A DNA stretch of 64,000 nt from Roseburia sp. AM59-24XD (GCF_003478445.1 NZ_QUET01000005.1:80040-144039); one strand, 5' to 3'. Counted from the stretch's first letter, positions 1 to 13,795 are shown. The notes: generated from the sequence alone by a model not told the origin. Numbers and translations are program-made.

Positions 1-269
1 TTGAGATCCATAATTCAATCCAAACCTTTCTATAAACGTGTTCTTGGCGTAAGCCATATAAATCAATCATATCATATTTTATATATGAAAACAAGAAAAT
101 CCGGTTGGGTATTTACAGATTGGGAATTTTTGTATATACTTAAGAAAATTGATCTGTCAGACGGAATTCATTTGTTCTATTGTTGATTATTTCAGAGTTT
201 ATTTCGTTGAAGATTCATTAAATTTCAGAGGATATATAATTAAATAGTTATTCCAAATGGAGGTAATGC
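1..269. other. Window start; no gene supported; rho upstream region
   Basis: An open frame runs from base 1 to 186 on the plus strand, but it has no recognisable family, no visible ribosome binding site and may be chance or the tail of a gene cut by the window edge. The rest is the rho upstream region. A TATAAT hexamer at 235-240 is a plausible -10 box for rho, with no good -35 match. The rho ribosome binding site (GGAGGT) lies at 259-264, just before the ATG at 270. Confidence 0.4.
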
Positions 270-2114
270 ATGGAAGAGTTAGAAAAAATGTCATTGGTGG
301 AGTTACGTTTGTATGGCAGAAAGCTTGGCATGAAGAACGCAACGACATTTAAGAAAAAGGAATTGATCGGAGAGATTCAAAAAATTCTGGCATCCGGGGA
401 GGCACCGGAAGCAGAGAAAACTGCGAAAAGTTCTGCAAAAGGTTCAAGAGAGAAGAAATCAGATACGACCGAGGGGAAAAGAACAGCAAAGACAACGGCA
501 AAGCCGGCAGGAAGAAGAACAGAGAGACGTCCGGCAAGAAAGAATGATTATGAGGACAGAGGTGCGGCAGGAAGCAGAGCACCAAGACCGGTTGTCCGTG
601 GCGGATATACCTCGAATCTGCAGGAAATGCATACCGTCCGTGAGGACCGCAGATATGGATCCGGCAGAGATAACCGTTATAACCGCGACGAGAGAAGTAA
701 CGGACGTGAGGACCGCTATAGCCGTGATGAGAGGAATAACGGACGTGAGGACCGTTACAGCCGTGACGAGAGGAATAACGGACGTGAGGAGCGCTACAGC
801 CGTGATGAGAGGAATAACGGACGTGAGGACCGCTACAGCCGTGATGAGAATGGAAATAATCAGGAAAACTACAGTACACATGACAGGAATGCGGCTCATG
901 ACGATTCACAGCATACCGGTCATGTAAATATGAGAGGCGATGCAGCAACGATGCCGTTTTCTGAGCTGGCACAGCTTGACAGTGGCGAGACAAAGACAGG
1001 TATTCTTGAAGTAATGCCGGAGGGATATGGTTTTGTGCGCTGCGACAATTATCTGCCGGGCGAGGCGGATGTTTATGTATCTCCTGCAATGATACGCCGT
1101 TTTGGCCTGCGCACCGGTGATATTCTTGTGGGTAATACAAGAATTAAGAATCAGAATGAGAAGTTCAGCGCACTGCTTTATGTGAATACGGTCAATGGCT
1201 TTAGTCTGGAGGAGACGGCGGCAAGAGCGAAGTTTGAAAATCTTACCCCGATCTTTCCGAATGAGCGGATCCGCCTGGAGGTGCCGGGAGCCGGTAACAG
1301 TAATATTTCCATGAGAATGATGGATCTGATCTCGCCGATTGGAAAAGGACAGAGAGGAATGATCGTATCCCAGCCGAAGACCGGTAAGACGACACTGTTA
1401 AAGCAGGTAGCAAAATCAGTCACACATAATCATCCGAATATGCATCTGATCGTTCTTCTGATCGATGAGCGTCCGGAGGAGGTGACCGATATCAAGGAAT
1501 CGATTCAGGGAGAGAATGTAGAAGTGATCTATTCGACCTTTGATGAGCTTCCGGAGAATCATAAGCGTGTATCGGAAATGGTGATCGAGCGTGCAAAACG
1601 TCTGGTGGAGCACGGCGGTGATGTGATGATTCTTCTGGATTCCATTACACGTCTGGCGAGAGCGTATAACCTGACTGTTCAGCCAAGCGGTCGTACATTA
1701 TCCGGTGGTCTTGATCCGGCAGCACTTTACATGCCGAAGCGTTTCTTTGGTGCGGCGCGTAATATGCGCGAGGGCGGAAGTCTGACCGTGCTTGCAACAG
1801 CACTGGTGGATACCGGCAGTAAGATGGATGATGTTGTGTTTGAGGAGTTTAAGGGAACCGGTAACATGGAAATGGTTCTGGATCGAAGTCTTTCTGAAAA
1901 GCGCCTCTTCCCGGCGATCGATCTGCCGAGATCCAGCACGCGAAGAGACGATCTTTTGTTAGATCAGGAGGAGCTTGAGGCGAATTTCCTGATCCGTAAG
2001 GCGTTTGGCGGTTCCAAGTCTGAGGAGGCGGTGGAAAATATTATTTCCATGTTCCGCAAGACAAAAGATAATAAGGAACTGATCCAGCTTGTCAAAAAAG
2101 TGAAAATTGTCTGA
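270..2114 (+). CDS. rho: Transcription termination factor Rho with a long disordered, repeat-bearing insertion
   Basis: Hexameric RNA-dependent ATPase that ends transcription. The 614-aa protein opens with a Rho N-terminal/SAP-like segment (about residues 1-40). It continues with a charged R/D/E/N/K-rich low-complexity stretch (about 45-235), the cold-shock RNA-binding fold (about 237-310) and the RecA-like motor. The P-loop SQPKTGKT is near residue 367 and the Walker B strand (ILLDSITR) near 455. Rho without an insertion is usually about 420 aa, so roughly 190 residues are extra. Four exact-length 13-residue repeats lie inside this region. Start chosen at 270 because of GGAGGT six bases upstream. 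Rho with N-terminal disordered insertions is known in Clostridium and Bacteroides, where phase separation has been discussed; whether this one does so is inference. Confidence 0.97.
   Translation: MEELEKMSLVELRLYGRKLGMKNATTFKKKELIGEIQKILASGEAPEAEKTAKSSAKGSREKKSDTTEGKRTAKTTAKPAGRRTERRPARKNDYEDRGAAGSRAPRPVVRGGYTSNLQEMHTVREDRRYGSGRDNRYNRDERSNGREDRYSRDERNNGREDRYSRDERNNGREERYSRDERNNGREDRYSRDENGNNQENYSTHDRNAAHDDSQHTGHVNMRGDAATMPFSELAQLDSGETKTGILEVMPEGYGFVRCDNYLPGEADVYVSPAMIRRFGLRTGDILVGNTRIKNQNEKFSALLYVNTVNGFSLEETAARAKFENLTPIFPNERIRLEVPGAGNSNISMRMMDLISPIGKGQRGMIVSQPKTGKTTLLKQVAKSVTHNHPNMHLIVLLIDERPEEVTDIKESIQGENVEVIYSTFDELPENHKRVSEMVIERAKRLVEHGGDVMILLDSITRLARAYNLTVQPSGRTLSGGLDPAALYMPKRFFGAARNMREGGSLTVLATALVDTGSKMDDVVFEEFKGTGNMEMVLDRSLSEKRLFPAIDLPRSSTRRDDLLLDQEELEANFLIRKAFGGSKSEEAVENIISMFRKTKDNKELIQLVKKVKIV
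702..857 (+). repeat. Four 39-bp in-frame tandem repeats inside rho
   Basis: Units begin at 702, 741, 780 and 819. Each encodes [13 protein letters not shown] or a close variant (one D to E change, and the last unit runs into NGNN). A degenerate copy precedes them at about 663-701. The near identity of the units at DNA level suggests recent expansion, so copy number probably varies between strains. Confidence 0.9.
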
Positions 2115-2123
2115 GAAAAATGC

Positions 2124-2152
2124 TTGCATTTGAAATTATGCTATGATATACT
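2124..2152 (+). promoter_or_regulatory. Sigma-A type promoter for rpmE
   Basis: TTGCAT at 2124-2129 and TATACT at 2147-2152 are separated by exactly 17 bp, a good housekeeping promoter just after the rho stop codon. The ribosomal protein gene therefore probably has its own transcription start near 2159. Confidence 0.7.
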
Positions 2153-2176
2153 GAGTAAGTTGTGTGTAAGTAATAG

Positions 2177-2196
2177 GTTATCCCTGTCAGGATAAC
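2177..2196 (+). promoter_or_regulatory. Leader hairpin before rpmE, candidate L31 autoregulatory site
   Basis: GTTATCC (2177-2183) pairs with GGATAAC (2190-2196) around a 6-nt loop in the short leader between the promoter and the AAAGGAGG ribosome binding site. Leader RNAs that bind L31 are described in several bacterial phyla. Assigning this hairpin to that role is inference from position only. Confidence 0.4.
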
Positions 2197-2216
2197 GAAA
2201 GGAGGTTACTAACATC

Positions 2217-2423
2217 ATGAGAGAAGGAATTCATCCTAATTATTATCAGGCAAAGGTTGTCTGCAACTGTGGAAATGAGTTTGTAACAGGTTCTACAAAG
2301 GAAGAGATCCATGTAGAAATCTGCTCTAAGTGCCATTCATTCTACACCGGACAGCAGAAGGCTGTTAAAGCTCGTGGTGCGATTGATAAGTTCAATCGTC
2401 GTTATGGCATTAACGCAAACTAG
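2217..2423 (+). CDS. rpmE: 50S ribosomal protein L31 (zinc-type)
   Basis: A 68-aa large-subunit protein. The sequence starts with the L31 signature [10 protein letters not shown] and carries the cysteines of the zinc-binding C+ form (CNCG near residue 16 and CSKC near 36-39). Length is normal for the family. AAAGGAGG precedes the ATG. It stands alone between rho and the DUF1385 gene, with its own promoter and terminator, an arrangement common in Clostridia. Confidence 0.97.
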   Translation: MREGIHPNYYQAKVVCNCGNEFVTGSTKEEIHVEICSKCHSFYTGQQKAVKARGAIDKFNRRYGINAN

Positions 2424-2453
2424 CGGGATATCTGGCCGGTTTTCCGGTCTTTC

Positions 2454-2490
2454 AAATGGTCACAGTACCTTTGTGGTATTGTGACCATTT
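2454..2490 (+). terminator. Terminator after rpmE
   Basis: A 15-bp stem (2454-2468 with 2476-2490, one G-T pair) closes a 7-nt loop, followed by a moderately T-rich tail. It lies about 30 bp after the rpmE stop. Confidence 0.8.
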
Positions 2491-2541
2491 GTGTTAAAAA
2501 CAGTTTTCGTTGGAATGCATTATTGAGGAAGGATAATTACT

Positions 2542-4199
2542 ATGAAATCATCAGGAATTGGCGGGCAGGCAGTGCTCGAGGGCGTTATGATGCGCAACCA
2601 CGACAAATACGCCGTGGCAGTCAGAAAGCCCGATGGAGAAATTTCTGTTAAAAACTGGGACACACGAAGTATCCGGGAACGCAATATTTTGCTGCGGCTT
2701 CCGATCATCAGAGGTGTTGTCGCATTTATAGAGTCGTTGGTGCTTGGAATTAAGACGCTGACGTATTCCTCCGGCTTTCTGGAGGAGGAAGAGGAACGTT
2801 CCCTGCAGCAGGGAGAGACGCAGGTGTCAGACCGGAGAGAGGTTCTGGAGAATGTTCTGATCGTGACATTGTCTATTTTGCTGGCAATCGGATTTTTTAT
2901 GATCCTGCCGTTTGCCGTGTCGGAGCTGTTTCGTGGCAAGGTGCATTCGCAGACAATGCTCACAGTGATCGAGGCTGCATTGAAGATGCTTCTGTTTCTC
3001 GGGTATGTGGTTGCAATATCATTTCTAAGTGATATTAAGCGTACCTTTATGTATCATGGCGCAGAACATAAGACGATCAACTGCGTGGAGAACGGACTTG
3101 ATCTGACGGTTGAGAATGTACGGACACAGTCGAGATATCACAGACGATGCGGGACAAGTTTTCTGCTTGTGGTAATGATCGTCAGTATTATCTTTTTTAT
3201 GTTTATAAGGATTGACAATCTGTGGCTTAGGATGCTGTATCGTATTCTGCTGATCCCGGTTGTAGCGGGTGTTTCCTTTGAATTCATCCAGTTTGTCGGT
3301 AATTCGGATAATCCGGTGGTTCTGTTTCTTGGAAAGCCGGGAATGTGGCTGCAGAAGCTGACGACCAGGGAGCCGGATGACGGAATGATCGAGGTTGCAA
3401 TCGCATCGGTAGAGGCAGTATTTGACTGGAGAGCCTATCAGGCAGGGATCCGGAAGGAATTAAGCAGACGCAAGCGTCATAAGAAGCATCGTGAGCGGGA
3501 AGAAAAGAAGGTCATTCCGGAAGATATTGTTCAGGATGCCGATTACGAGCAGTCCTTCGCCGCACCGGATCCGGAGACTTCCATGGAGCTGAGTGCAGAG
3601 GATGAGAAAGCCTTTGACAGACCGCAGGAAAGCAAGAAGGCAGAGAAAGCTTCCACAGCAAAGAAGTCGAGGCAGAAGAGGAAGCAAAGGAAGAGAAGAC
3701 TTCAGCAACACAGAAGAAATCAAGGACAGAAAAGGCGGAGAAATCTTCCACAGCAAAGAAGCCGAAGGCAGAAGAGGAAACGAAGGACGAGAGGACTTCA
3801 GCGACAGAGAAGAAGACCGTGGCAAAAGAAGAGAAGGTCTTTGTAGTGTCTGAGAAAGAAACCGAGGCAGCAGTCAGGGAAGAAAAGGCTGTCCGGAAAG
3901 AAAGCAGAAAATCTGACCGCAGACCGGCGAAAAAGAAAAATATTTTTGATAAGCTTCCACGTTCCAAGAAGCGCCGTGAACTGGAGGAGCGCGAAGCAAG
4001 ATACCGCAACCGTGCGGCAGAGCGTATGCGCCAGATCAAGGAGCAGGAGGAAAGAGAGGCTGCTCATGAGCGGGCATATCAGGAGGCGAGAAAGCGGACG
4101 GCAGAACGAATTGCAGCAACGCAGGAGCTGCCAAAGCTGCAGCTTGATCAGGATAAGGACGAGCTGAAGAGTCTGGATCGTTTCTTCGATGATAAATAG
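2542..4199 (+). CDS. DUF1385 membrane protein with a long charged tail; reading frame broken near 3670
   Basis: The first 310 residues match DUF1385: the opening GGQAVLEGVMMR, the central MYHGAEHKTINC and several hydrophobic segments. The biochemical role of the family is not settled. After about residue 310 comes a Lys/Glu-rich tail. The frame opening at 2542 runs into Arg/Lys nonsense after about 3670. A frame one base off then gives sensible text to 4199, ending in a coiled-coil-like segment and SLDRFFDDK. A 96-bp repeat in the tail (first copy from about 3652, second from 3747) is in register only if one base is restored near 3670, where the first copy has GAGG against GAAGG in the second. 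The true product would be about 552 aa. prmC and prfA follow. Confidence 0.8.
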
Positions 4200-4229
4200 C
4201 AGCCGGCGTCTGACGGGGTTTGGAAAGGA

Positions 4230-5069
4230 ATGAGTGTTTGCGTGGTCTATAGAGAGCTTCTGGAAGAAGGAAAGCACATTCTGGCTCAGGCAGAAATTGT
4301 CGATGCGGAATGTGATGCATGGCTTTTGCTTGAGCATGTCAGTGGAATGAACCGGGCGCAGTTTTTTCTGCATCAGCAGGATACGGTGCCGGATGAATTG
4401 GAAGCGGATTATCGGGGAATGCTCCGAAAAAGAGCAGAGCATATTCCACTGCAGCATTTGACGGGGACACAGGAGTTTATGGGACTTGAGTTTCAGGTGT
4501 CACCGGATGTGCTGATTCCGAGACAGGATACAGAGCTTCTGGTGGAGAAGCTGTTGCCGCATATACAGGGGAAACGGGTACTCGATGTGTGTACCGGTTC
4601 CGGTTGTATTGCGATATCGTTAGCCGTGCTTGGAAAGCCGGAGCAGATGGACGCAGTGGATCTTTCTGAGAAGGCACTTATCCAGGCCGGAAAGAATGCA
4701 AAGAGGCTTGGAGCGGACGTTTCGTTTTACCGGAGTGATATGCTGGATGAGATCAACGGCAGGTATGATGTGATCGTATCAAATCCGCCGTATATTGCAT
4801 CTGATGTGGTAGATGAACTGATGCCGGAGGTGCAGGAGCATGAGCCACGCATGGCATTGGACGGCGGTGCAGATGGACTTGATCTTTACCGCAGGCTGCT
4901 TGCACAGGCACCGGAACGGTTATTGTCCGGCGGACTTCTCGCCGTGGAGATCGGATATGACCAGCGGGAGGCTGTGATGGAGTTATTCCGGGAGCAGGGA
5001 TTTACGGATGTGTATTGTGACCGTGATCTGTGCGGCAATGACAGAGTAGTAATGGGAAGATATCAATAA
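4230..5069 (+). CDS. prmC: Release factor glutamine methyltransferase PrmC
   Basis: SAM-dependent enzyme that methylates the glutamine of the GGQ motif of release factors. The 279-aa protein has a helical N-terminal domain and a Rossmann methyltransferase domain. The SAM-binding loop (VLDVCTGSGC) is near residue 117 and the catalytic NPPY near residue 184. Its substrate gene prfA begins 24 bp downstream, the usual arrangement. The start at 4230 has GGAAAGG very close; a GTG four codons later would give better spacing, so the first few residues are uncertain. Confidence 0.95.
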   Translation: MSVCVVYRELLEEGKHILAQAEIVDAECDAWLLLEHVSGMNRAQFFLHQQDTVPDELEADYRGMLRKRAEHIPLQHLTGTQEFMGLEFQVSPDVLIPRQDTELLVEKLLPHIQGKRVLDVCTGSGCIAISLAVLGKPEQMDAVDLSEKALIQAGKNAKRLGADVSFYRSDMLDEINGRYDVIVSNPPYIASDVVDELMPEVQEHEPRMALDGGADGLDLYRRLLAQAPERLLSGGLLAVEIGYDQREAVMELFREQGFTDVYCDRDLCGNDRVVMGRYQ

Positions 5070-5093
5070 ATTGGACTGATAAGGAGGAAAACA

Positions 5094-6170
5094 ATGTTTG
5101 ATCGTTTAGAGGATTTGGCGCGGAGTCTGGAAGAAATTAATATGCAGCTTACGGATCCGGATGTCATTAATGACCAGAATAAGTATCGTCAGCTCATGAA
5201 GGAGCAGAGCGAGCTGACCCCGATCGTGGAGAAGTATCAGGAATACCGTGCGGCAAAGGACGGCATTGAGGAAAGTCTGCAGCTTCTTGAGGAAGAGAAT
5301 GACGAGGAAATGCGTGAGCTTGCCAAGGAAGAGCTGTCAGAGTGCCGTGCAACGGTAGAAAAGTGCGAGCAGGAGCTTAAGATCCTGATGCTGCCAAAGG
5401 ATCCGAATGATGATAAGAATGTTATCGTGGAGATCCGTGGCGGTGCCGGAGGAGATGAAGCAGCACTCTTTGCGGCAGATCTGTTCCGTATGTATTCGAA
5501 GTTTGCCGAGACGAATCACTGGAAGGTAGAAGTGATGAGTGCCAACGAAAACGGAATCGGTGGATTTAAAGAAATAGTATTTATGGTAAATGGTCTGGGA
5601 GCGTATTCCAAGCTGAAATATGAGAGTGGTGTACATCGTGTACAGCGTATTCCATCCACCGAGTCCGGCGGAAGAATCCATACCTCTACGGCAACCGTAG
5701 CGATCATGCCGGAGGTAGAAGAGGTTGACGTACAGGTTGATCCGAAAGATTGTAAGATCGATGTATTTCGTGCATCCGGAAACGGTGGTCAGTGTGTCAA
5801 TACGACAGACTCTGCGGTACGAATCACACATATTCCGACCGGAATTGTCGTTTCCTGTCAGGATGAGAAATCGCAGCTCAAGAATAAGGACAAGGCGATG
5901 AAGGTACTGCGTTCCAGAATTTATGATCTGGAGCGGGAGAAGGCGGAGAGCGAGCAGTCAGCAGAGCGCCGCAGCCAGGTTGGTACCGGTGATCGTTCCG
6001 AGAAGATCCGTACCTACAATTTCCCGCAGGGACGTGTGACCGATCACCGTATTAAGTTTACAAGTCATCGTCTGAATGAGATCCTTGATGGAGATCTGAC
6101 CGAGCTTCTTGATAATATCATTGCGGTGGATCAGGCGGCGAAGTTGGCGAAGATGAATGAAGAAGCATAA
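5094..6170 (+). CDS. prfA: Peptide chain release factor 1
   Basis: Reads UAA and UAG in the ribosomal A site and triggers peptide release. The 358-aa length is normal. The stop-codon recognition tripeptide is PST near residue 187 (PxT class of RF1), within [19 protein letters not shown]. The catalytic GGQ lies near residue 231. GGAGG precedes the ATG. Cotranscribed with prmC. Confidence 0.97.
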   Translation: MFDRLEDLARSLEEINMQLTDPDVINDQNKYRQLMKEQSELTPIVEKYQEYRAAKDGIEESLQLLEEENDEEMRELAKEELSECRATVEKCEQELKILMLPKDPNDDKNVIVEIRGGAGGDEAALFAADLFRMYSKFAETNHWKVEVMSANENGIGGFKEIVFMVNGLGAYSKLKYESGVHRVQRIPSTESGGRIHTSTATVAIMPEVEEVDVQVDPKDCKIDVFRASGNGGQCVNTTDSAVRITHIPTGIVVSCQDEKSQLKNKDKAMKVLRSRIYDLEREKAESEQSAERRSQVGTGDRSEKIRTYNFPQGRVTDHRIKFTSHRLNEILDGDLTELLDNIIAVDQAAKLAKMNEEA

Positions 6171-6239
6171 AATAATGCGTGTAAGCTCAGCATTTGACAA
6201 AAAACTAAACCGATTATTAAATACAGAGGAATCAAGATA

Positions 6240-6740
6240 ATGGAATTTTGGGATATATACGATGAGAATAAACAGCGTACCGGACGCACGATGAAACGCA
6301 ACGACTGGTGTCTGAAGGAGGGAGAGTACCATTTGTCTGTACTCGGAGTGATCAGGCGCCCGGACGGAAAGTTCCTGATCACAAAGCGTGCCATGGATAA
6401 GGAATGGGCACCGGGCTGGTGGGAAGTTCCGGGAGGCGGTGTACAGGCCGGAGAGGATTCTGCCGATGCTGTTGCCAGAGAAGTGTTAGAAGAAACCGGA
6501 CTTGATGTGTCAAAGGCAGAGGGCGGTCTTTTGTTTTCCTATCGCCGAGAGAACATCAAGGAAGGCGATAATTACTTCGTGGATGTTTACCGGTTTACCA
6601 TGGACTTTGAGGAGTCCGATGTCAAAGTTCAGCAGGAAGAAGTAAAGGGCTTTGAAATCGCAGATCCTGCGGAGATTGAAAAGTACGGAAAGGAAGGAAT
6701 CTTCCTTCATTATGACAGTATCCGCAAGGCATTTGAATGA
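6240..6740 (+). CDS. Nudix hydrolase
   Basis: A 166-aa Nudix-fold protein. A complete Nudix box is present (G, five residues, E, seven residues, REVLEETGL), which binds divalent metal and the diphosphate. The substrate cannot be read from the sequence. The N-terminal WDIYDENKQRTGR resembles the IDI-like/YfcD-like Nudix branch, but this is a weak hint. It follows prfA by 69 bp with its own AGAGGA site and is closed by a strong terminator. Confidence 0.9.
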   Translation: MEFWDIYDENKQRTGRTMKRNDWCLKEGEYHLSVLGVIRRPDGKFLITKRAMDKEWAPGWWEVPGGGVQAGEDSADAVAREVLEETGLDVSKAEGGLLFSYRRENIKEGDNYFVDVYRFTMDFEESDVKVQQEEVKGFEIADPAEIEKYGKEGIFLHYDSIRKAFE

Positions 6741-6764
6741 CCACAATTAAGAATATTCAATGAT

Positions 6765-6793
6765 ATTGGGGGCAAAATGATTTTGCCCCCAAT
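6765..6793 (+). terminator. Perfect 13-bp stem terminator after the Nudix gene
   Basis: ATTGGGGGCAAAA pairs perfectly with TTTTGCCCCCAAT around a TGA loop. The T-rich tail is weak, but the stem is strong and lies 25 bp after the stop codon. Confidence 0.75.
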
Positions 6794-6822
6794 TGATATT
6801 ATAAAATGAAACAAAGAATAAT

Positions 6823-7365
6823 TTACGAAAACTTTCCATACCAACAACAGATGTGAGTGTGTCCATAATATTTTTTATGACATATATTTTCGAATATGAT
6901 TTTTGCTTTGTAAATTTTTTAAAGCTCTGGGAGATTGTGTTTGGAAATTGTCTTGTCGCTCTACGGTTTTCAAAAAATCTAAATGCTTTGTTGTTTCGAT
7001 GTTTGATGAACGCATCTTCCCGTACTCGCCTCAGGGTGGGATTCAGGTGTTTCAAAGGGCACTTGCGCTCGCCACTACTTGAGCCTTGTTTTTTAAGGCG
7101 CTATGTAGTGCTGCGTAGCGCAGTGTAGCGGAAGCGTGCCCGCTGAAATAACTGAGCCCACCCGAGAGGCTCAAGTCGTCCAGATGCGTATTCATCGAAA
7201 CATTGCAAAGCAAAGATTTTTCAGAAAACCTAACGATCTGCGTCAATTTCCAAACACAATCTCCCAGAGTAGTTAAACGTCAGAAGCAAAAATCATAATG
7301 CAATTTCTCAGAATAAAAAAATATTATGGATATACACAAATTTGAAGTATGGAAAGTTTTCGTAA
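6823..7365. repeat. 543-bp imperfect inverted repeat (fold-back element)
   Basis: The outermost 19 bp (6823-6841) are the exact reverse complement of 7347-7365. An inner 26-bp block (6925-6950) is the exact reverse complement of 7244-7269. The sequences between pair imperfectly almost to the centre (about 7083-7098). No convincing gene lies inside. It could be a MITE-like element or a long structured RNA. I found no clear target-site duplication. Confidence 0.8.
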
Positions 7366-7415
7366 TTTATGATGCTCATTATATCATATATCCGCGCACG
7401 TTTTCTGCGCATGAC

Positions 7416-7460
7416 GGAGTTTCGAAGAAACTCCTAATATGAGTCCTTTAGGACTCATTA
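7416..7460. terminator. Two small hairpins at the 3' end of the EamA gene
   Basis: GGAGTTTC/GAAACTCC (7416-7434) and ATGAGTCC/GGACTCAT (7439-7458) lie at the minus-strand gene's stop codon, which falls inside the second hairpin. They are a likely terminator for the minus-strand transporter. A 13-bp sequence CTCATTATATCAT occurs at both 7375-7387 and 7454-7466. Confidence 0.5.
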
Positions 7461-8321
7461 TATCATCATAAGTGTACCTAAGGTCAGCAGCCCCAAACCG
7501 GCTGCTGATTTTTTAGTGAGTTTTTCGCGGAAGACAATTCGTGAGAATGCGATCGTGACGAGAATACTCAGCTTGTCGATCGGAACGACGACGCTGGCAG
7601 GTCCTTCCCGGAGGGCATGGTAGTAGCAGAGCCAGGAAGCACCGGTGGCAAGTCCGGACAGACAGATGAAAAACATCTCCTGACGGGAAATACCGCGAAG
7701 CTCCGATGCTTTTGACTTGGCAAATACCATGATCCACGCCATGAAAAGAACGACGGTAGTACGGATCGCTGTTCCGAGATTGGAGTCGATACCGCTGATT
7801 CCGATCTTACCAAGGATGGCGGTCAGACTGGCGAAAACCGCAGACAATACCGCATAGATCAGCCAGCTTTTCTGTCCGGAGTCGGCATTGGCTGCGTCTG
7901 ATTCCTTCTTTGTGATCATCAGAAATGTGCCGAGGGCGATCAGGATAACGGCTGCACCCTTTTTCAGACTCATTCCCTCATGGAAGAAGATCAGGGCGAG
8001 AAGAATTGTTAAGATCGTACTTGATTTGTCAATCGGAACGACTTTATTGATGTCGCCTTTCTGCAGGGCGTGAAAATAGCAGAGCCAGGAGCCGCCGGTG
8101 GCAAGCCCGGACAGGATCAGAAACAAAAGTGTCGATCTGGAAATCTGTCCAATGCCACGGTATGCTCCGGTCAGAGACACCAGAAGCCAGGAAAATGAGA
8201 GGACAACGCAGGTGCGGATCGCCGTTGCTACGTCAGAATCTGTTTTGCGGATGCCACATTTGGCAAGTATGGAAGTGATGCCGGCAAAAAAGGAAGAGCC
8301 GACGGCATATAAAAGCCACAT
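7458..8321 (-). CDS. EamA/DMT-family transporter
   Basis: Integral membrane permease of the drug/metabolite transporter superfamily, with two homologous EamA halves. Both halves carry the same motifs (GxxWLCYxHAL and VVPIDK), at about residues 75-110 and 220-260. About ten hydrophobic segments are visible. The start is placed at 8321 rather than nine codons earlier because AGAGGGA lies at the right distance before this ATG. The substrate is not predictable. It is monocistronic and divergent from the beta-galactosidase gene. Confidence 0.9.
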   Translation of the reverse strand: MWLLYAVGSSFFAGITSILAKCGIRKTDSDVATAIRTCVVLSFSWLLVSLTGAYRGIGQISRSTLLFLILSGLATGGSWLCYFHALQKGDINKVVPIDKSSTILTILLALIFFHEGMSLKKGAAVILIALGTFLMITKKESDAANADSGQKSWLIYAVLSAVFASLTAILGKIGISGIDSNLGTAIRTTVVLFMAWIMVFAKSKASELRGISRQEMFFICLSGLATGASWLCYYHALREGPASVVVPIDKLSILVTIAFSRIVFREKLTKKSAAGLGLLTLGTLMMI

Positions 8322-8608
8322 AAAATCCCTCTTTTCTGAATGTATCAATGTTGTTGATCTTAAAGTATATCATAAACTCATTCTGTTGTGTTCATGATAA
8401 CCCTTTTGAAATGATAAAAAATGATTTTCTGTTATATCTGACAGAGAAAAAAATATGGCTGGAAACACGGAAGATAACAGTGCTTTCCACAATATGAACG
8501 AATTATAACAAAATGAACATACAATTTCTGTGAACCGTTGTATTTTAGAAACGGCAATGCTAAGATAATGATATCGCGATACGGTTTACAAGAAAATGCA
8601 GCAAATAG

Positions 8609-12586
<3,978 letters not shown>

Positions 12587-12786
12587 AAGTCTATTTCTGA
12601 AAAATAGATAAAATAAAGACCGTCGCATCGAATGGGCGAAAAGTGACAGGAACCCTGTTTTCGGGATGAAACAGGAGGTCTGTTATATGAAAAGTCTGTT
12701 TGTGCGGCGGTTGTTTTTTTGAAAATATATGGTAAGATACATAAGTAAAATAAAAGCAAGGGAAATGTGATAATGAGGGTGGATCG

Positions 12787-13779
12787 ATGAGTGTTTATCA
12801 GTGTATGTTGGCAGATATCAGTGATGTGGCGGCGTTTTTGCCAAAAGCCGTGCTGATTGGGATCCTTGTGGGGATCGTGCTGCGGCTTTGCCATGTCAGA
12901 GGACGGCAGTGGACCGGCAGTGTATTGTTTGTGATCTATGTTGTGGTACTTCTGCAGACTGTGTTTTTTTGCCGGGAGCCGGGAAGCCGGTGGGGGACGG
13001 ATATGCGGTTGTTTGGTACCTGGGGAACGACGATGCAGGATCATGCATGGGTGCTTGAAAATGTCCTGTTGTTTATTCCGCTTGGACTGCTGCTTCCTTT
13101 ATTGCTTCCAAAACGATGGCATCCGATCACGGTTCCGGCGGGACTTTTTGGCAGCATCTGTATTGAGTTTGTGCAGCTTCGCACCGGAAGGGGTTTTTGT
13201 CAGCTTGACGATATTGTGATGAATACGCTGGGGGCATTGGCGGGATATCTTCTGTGGCTGGCAGGACGGGGGCTGCTTCGGGGCATTCTTCGGTTTTGCG
13301 ACAGGCAGGGCAGGCGAAGAGGGCTGTTTGGCGTATTGGCTCTTTTGTGGATGCTTGTGATATTTTCCTTTTCCGCACAGCCGGCAGATGAGTCGACGCA
13401 GACGAGCCTGCGGGTTGGCAGGGCTGTCTGTGCGGTGATCGTGCCGGATTATGCGCAGATGACGCAGGAGCAGCAAACTGCCTGGGCTGAGCGTATTGAG
13501 TTTCCGGTGCGAAAGGGTGCTCATATGACGGAATATGGAGTGCTTGCCATGTTGTGGCTTGGTGTGCTTGCCGGAGAAGAGATCACAAGGAAACGGGCAG
13601 TCATTGCCATTGCCCTGACGGCTCTTTACGCATCGACCGATGAGTTTCATCAGCTGTTTGTGCCGGGACGAAGCGGTCAGGTGCGGGATGTGCTTATCGA
13701 TTCCTGTGGTGCTGCGATTGGCGTATTGATCGCATGGGGGCTGATAAGAATTTACAGTAACAGAGAGAAACAACACTAA
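12787..13779 (+). CDS. VanZ-like membrane protein, two tandem VanZ domains
   Basis: A 330-aa membrane protein. The N-terminal half has the VanZ pattern (NVLLFIPLGLLLP, then EFVQL and LDDIVMNTLGALAGY). The C-terminal half repeats the theme (RKGAHMTEYGVLA, STDEFHQLFVPGRSG, RDVLIDSCGAAIG). VanZ gives low-level teicoplanin resistance in enterococci, but most chromosomal relatives are uncharacterised. The duplicated arrangement is less common than single-domain proteins. GAGGGTGG gives the start. The neighbouring MarR regulator may act on this region. Confidence 0.85.
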   Translation: MSVYQCMLADISDVAAFLPKAVLIGILVGIVLRLCHVRGRQWTGSVLFVIYVVVLLQTVFFCREPGSRWGTDMRLFGTWGTTMQDHAWVLENVLLFIPLGLLLPLLLPKRWHPITVPAGLFGSICIEFVQLRTGRGFCQLDDIVMNTLGALAGYLLWLAGRGLLRGILRFCDRQGRRRGLFGVLALLWMLVIFSFSAQPADESTQTSLRVGRAVCAVIVPDYAQMTQEQQTAWAERIEFPVRKGAHMTEYGVLAMLWLGVLAGEEITRKRAVIAIALTALYASTDEFHQLFVPGRSGQVRDVLIDSCGAAIGVLIAWGLIRIYSNREKQH

Positions 13780-13795
13780 GAAGGGGGCGTTTCCA

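Noticed and set aside
1..186. 61-codon open frame at the window start
   Set aside because: No family, no ribosome binding site and odd composition; may be chance or a cut gene.
702..857. CRISPR-like array
   Set aside because: Repeats are contiguous, in frame within rho and without spacers. I saw no CRISPR array anywhere in the window.
349..1140. Long minus-strand open frames opposite rho
   Set aside because: Shadow of the [10 protein letters not shown], codon-biased rho insertion; no start signal and no family.
3819..4199. Separate gene starting at GTG 3819
   Set aside because: No ribosome binding site, and the text continues seamlessly upstream in that frame as the tail of the DUF1385 protein.
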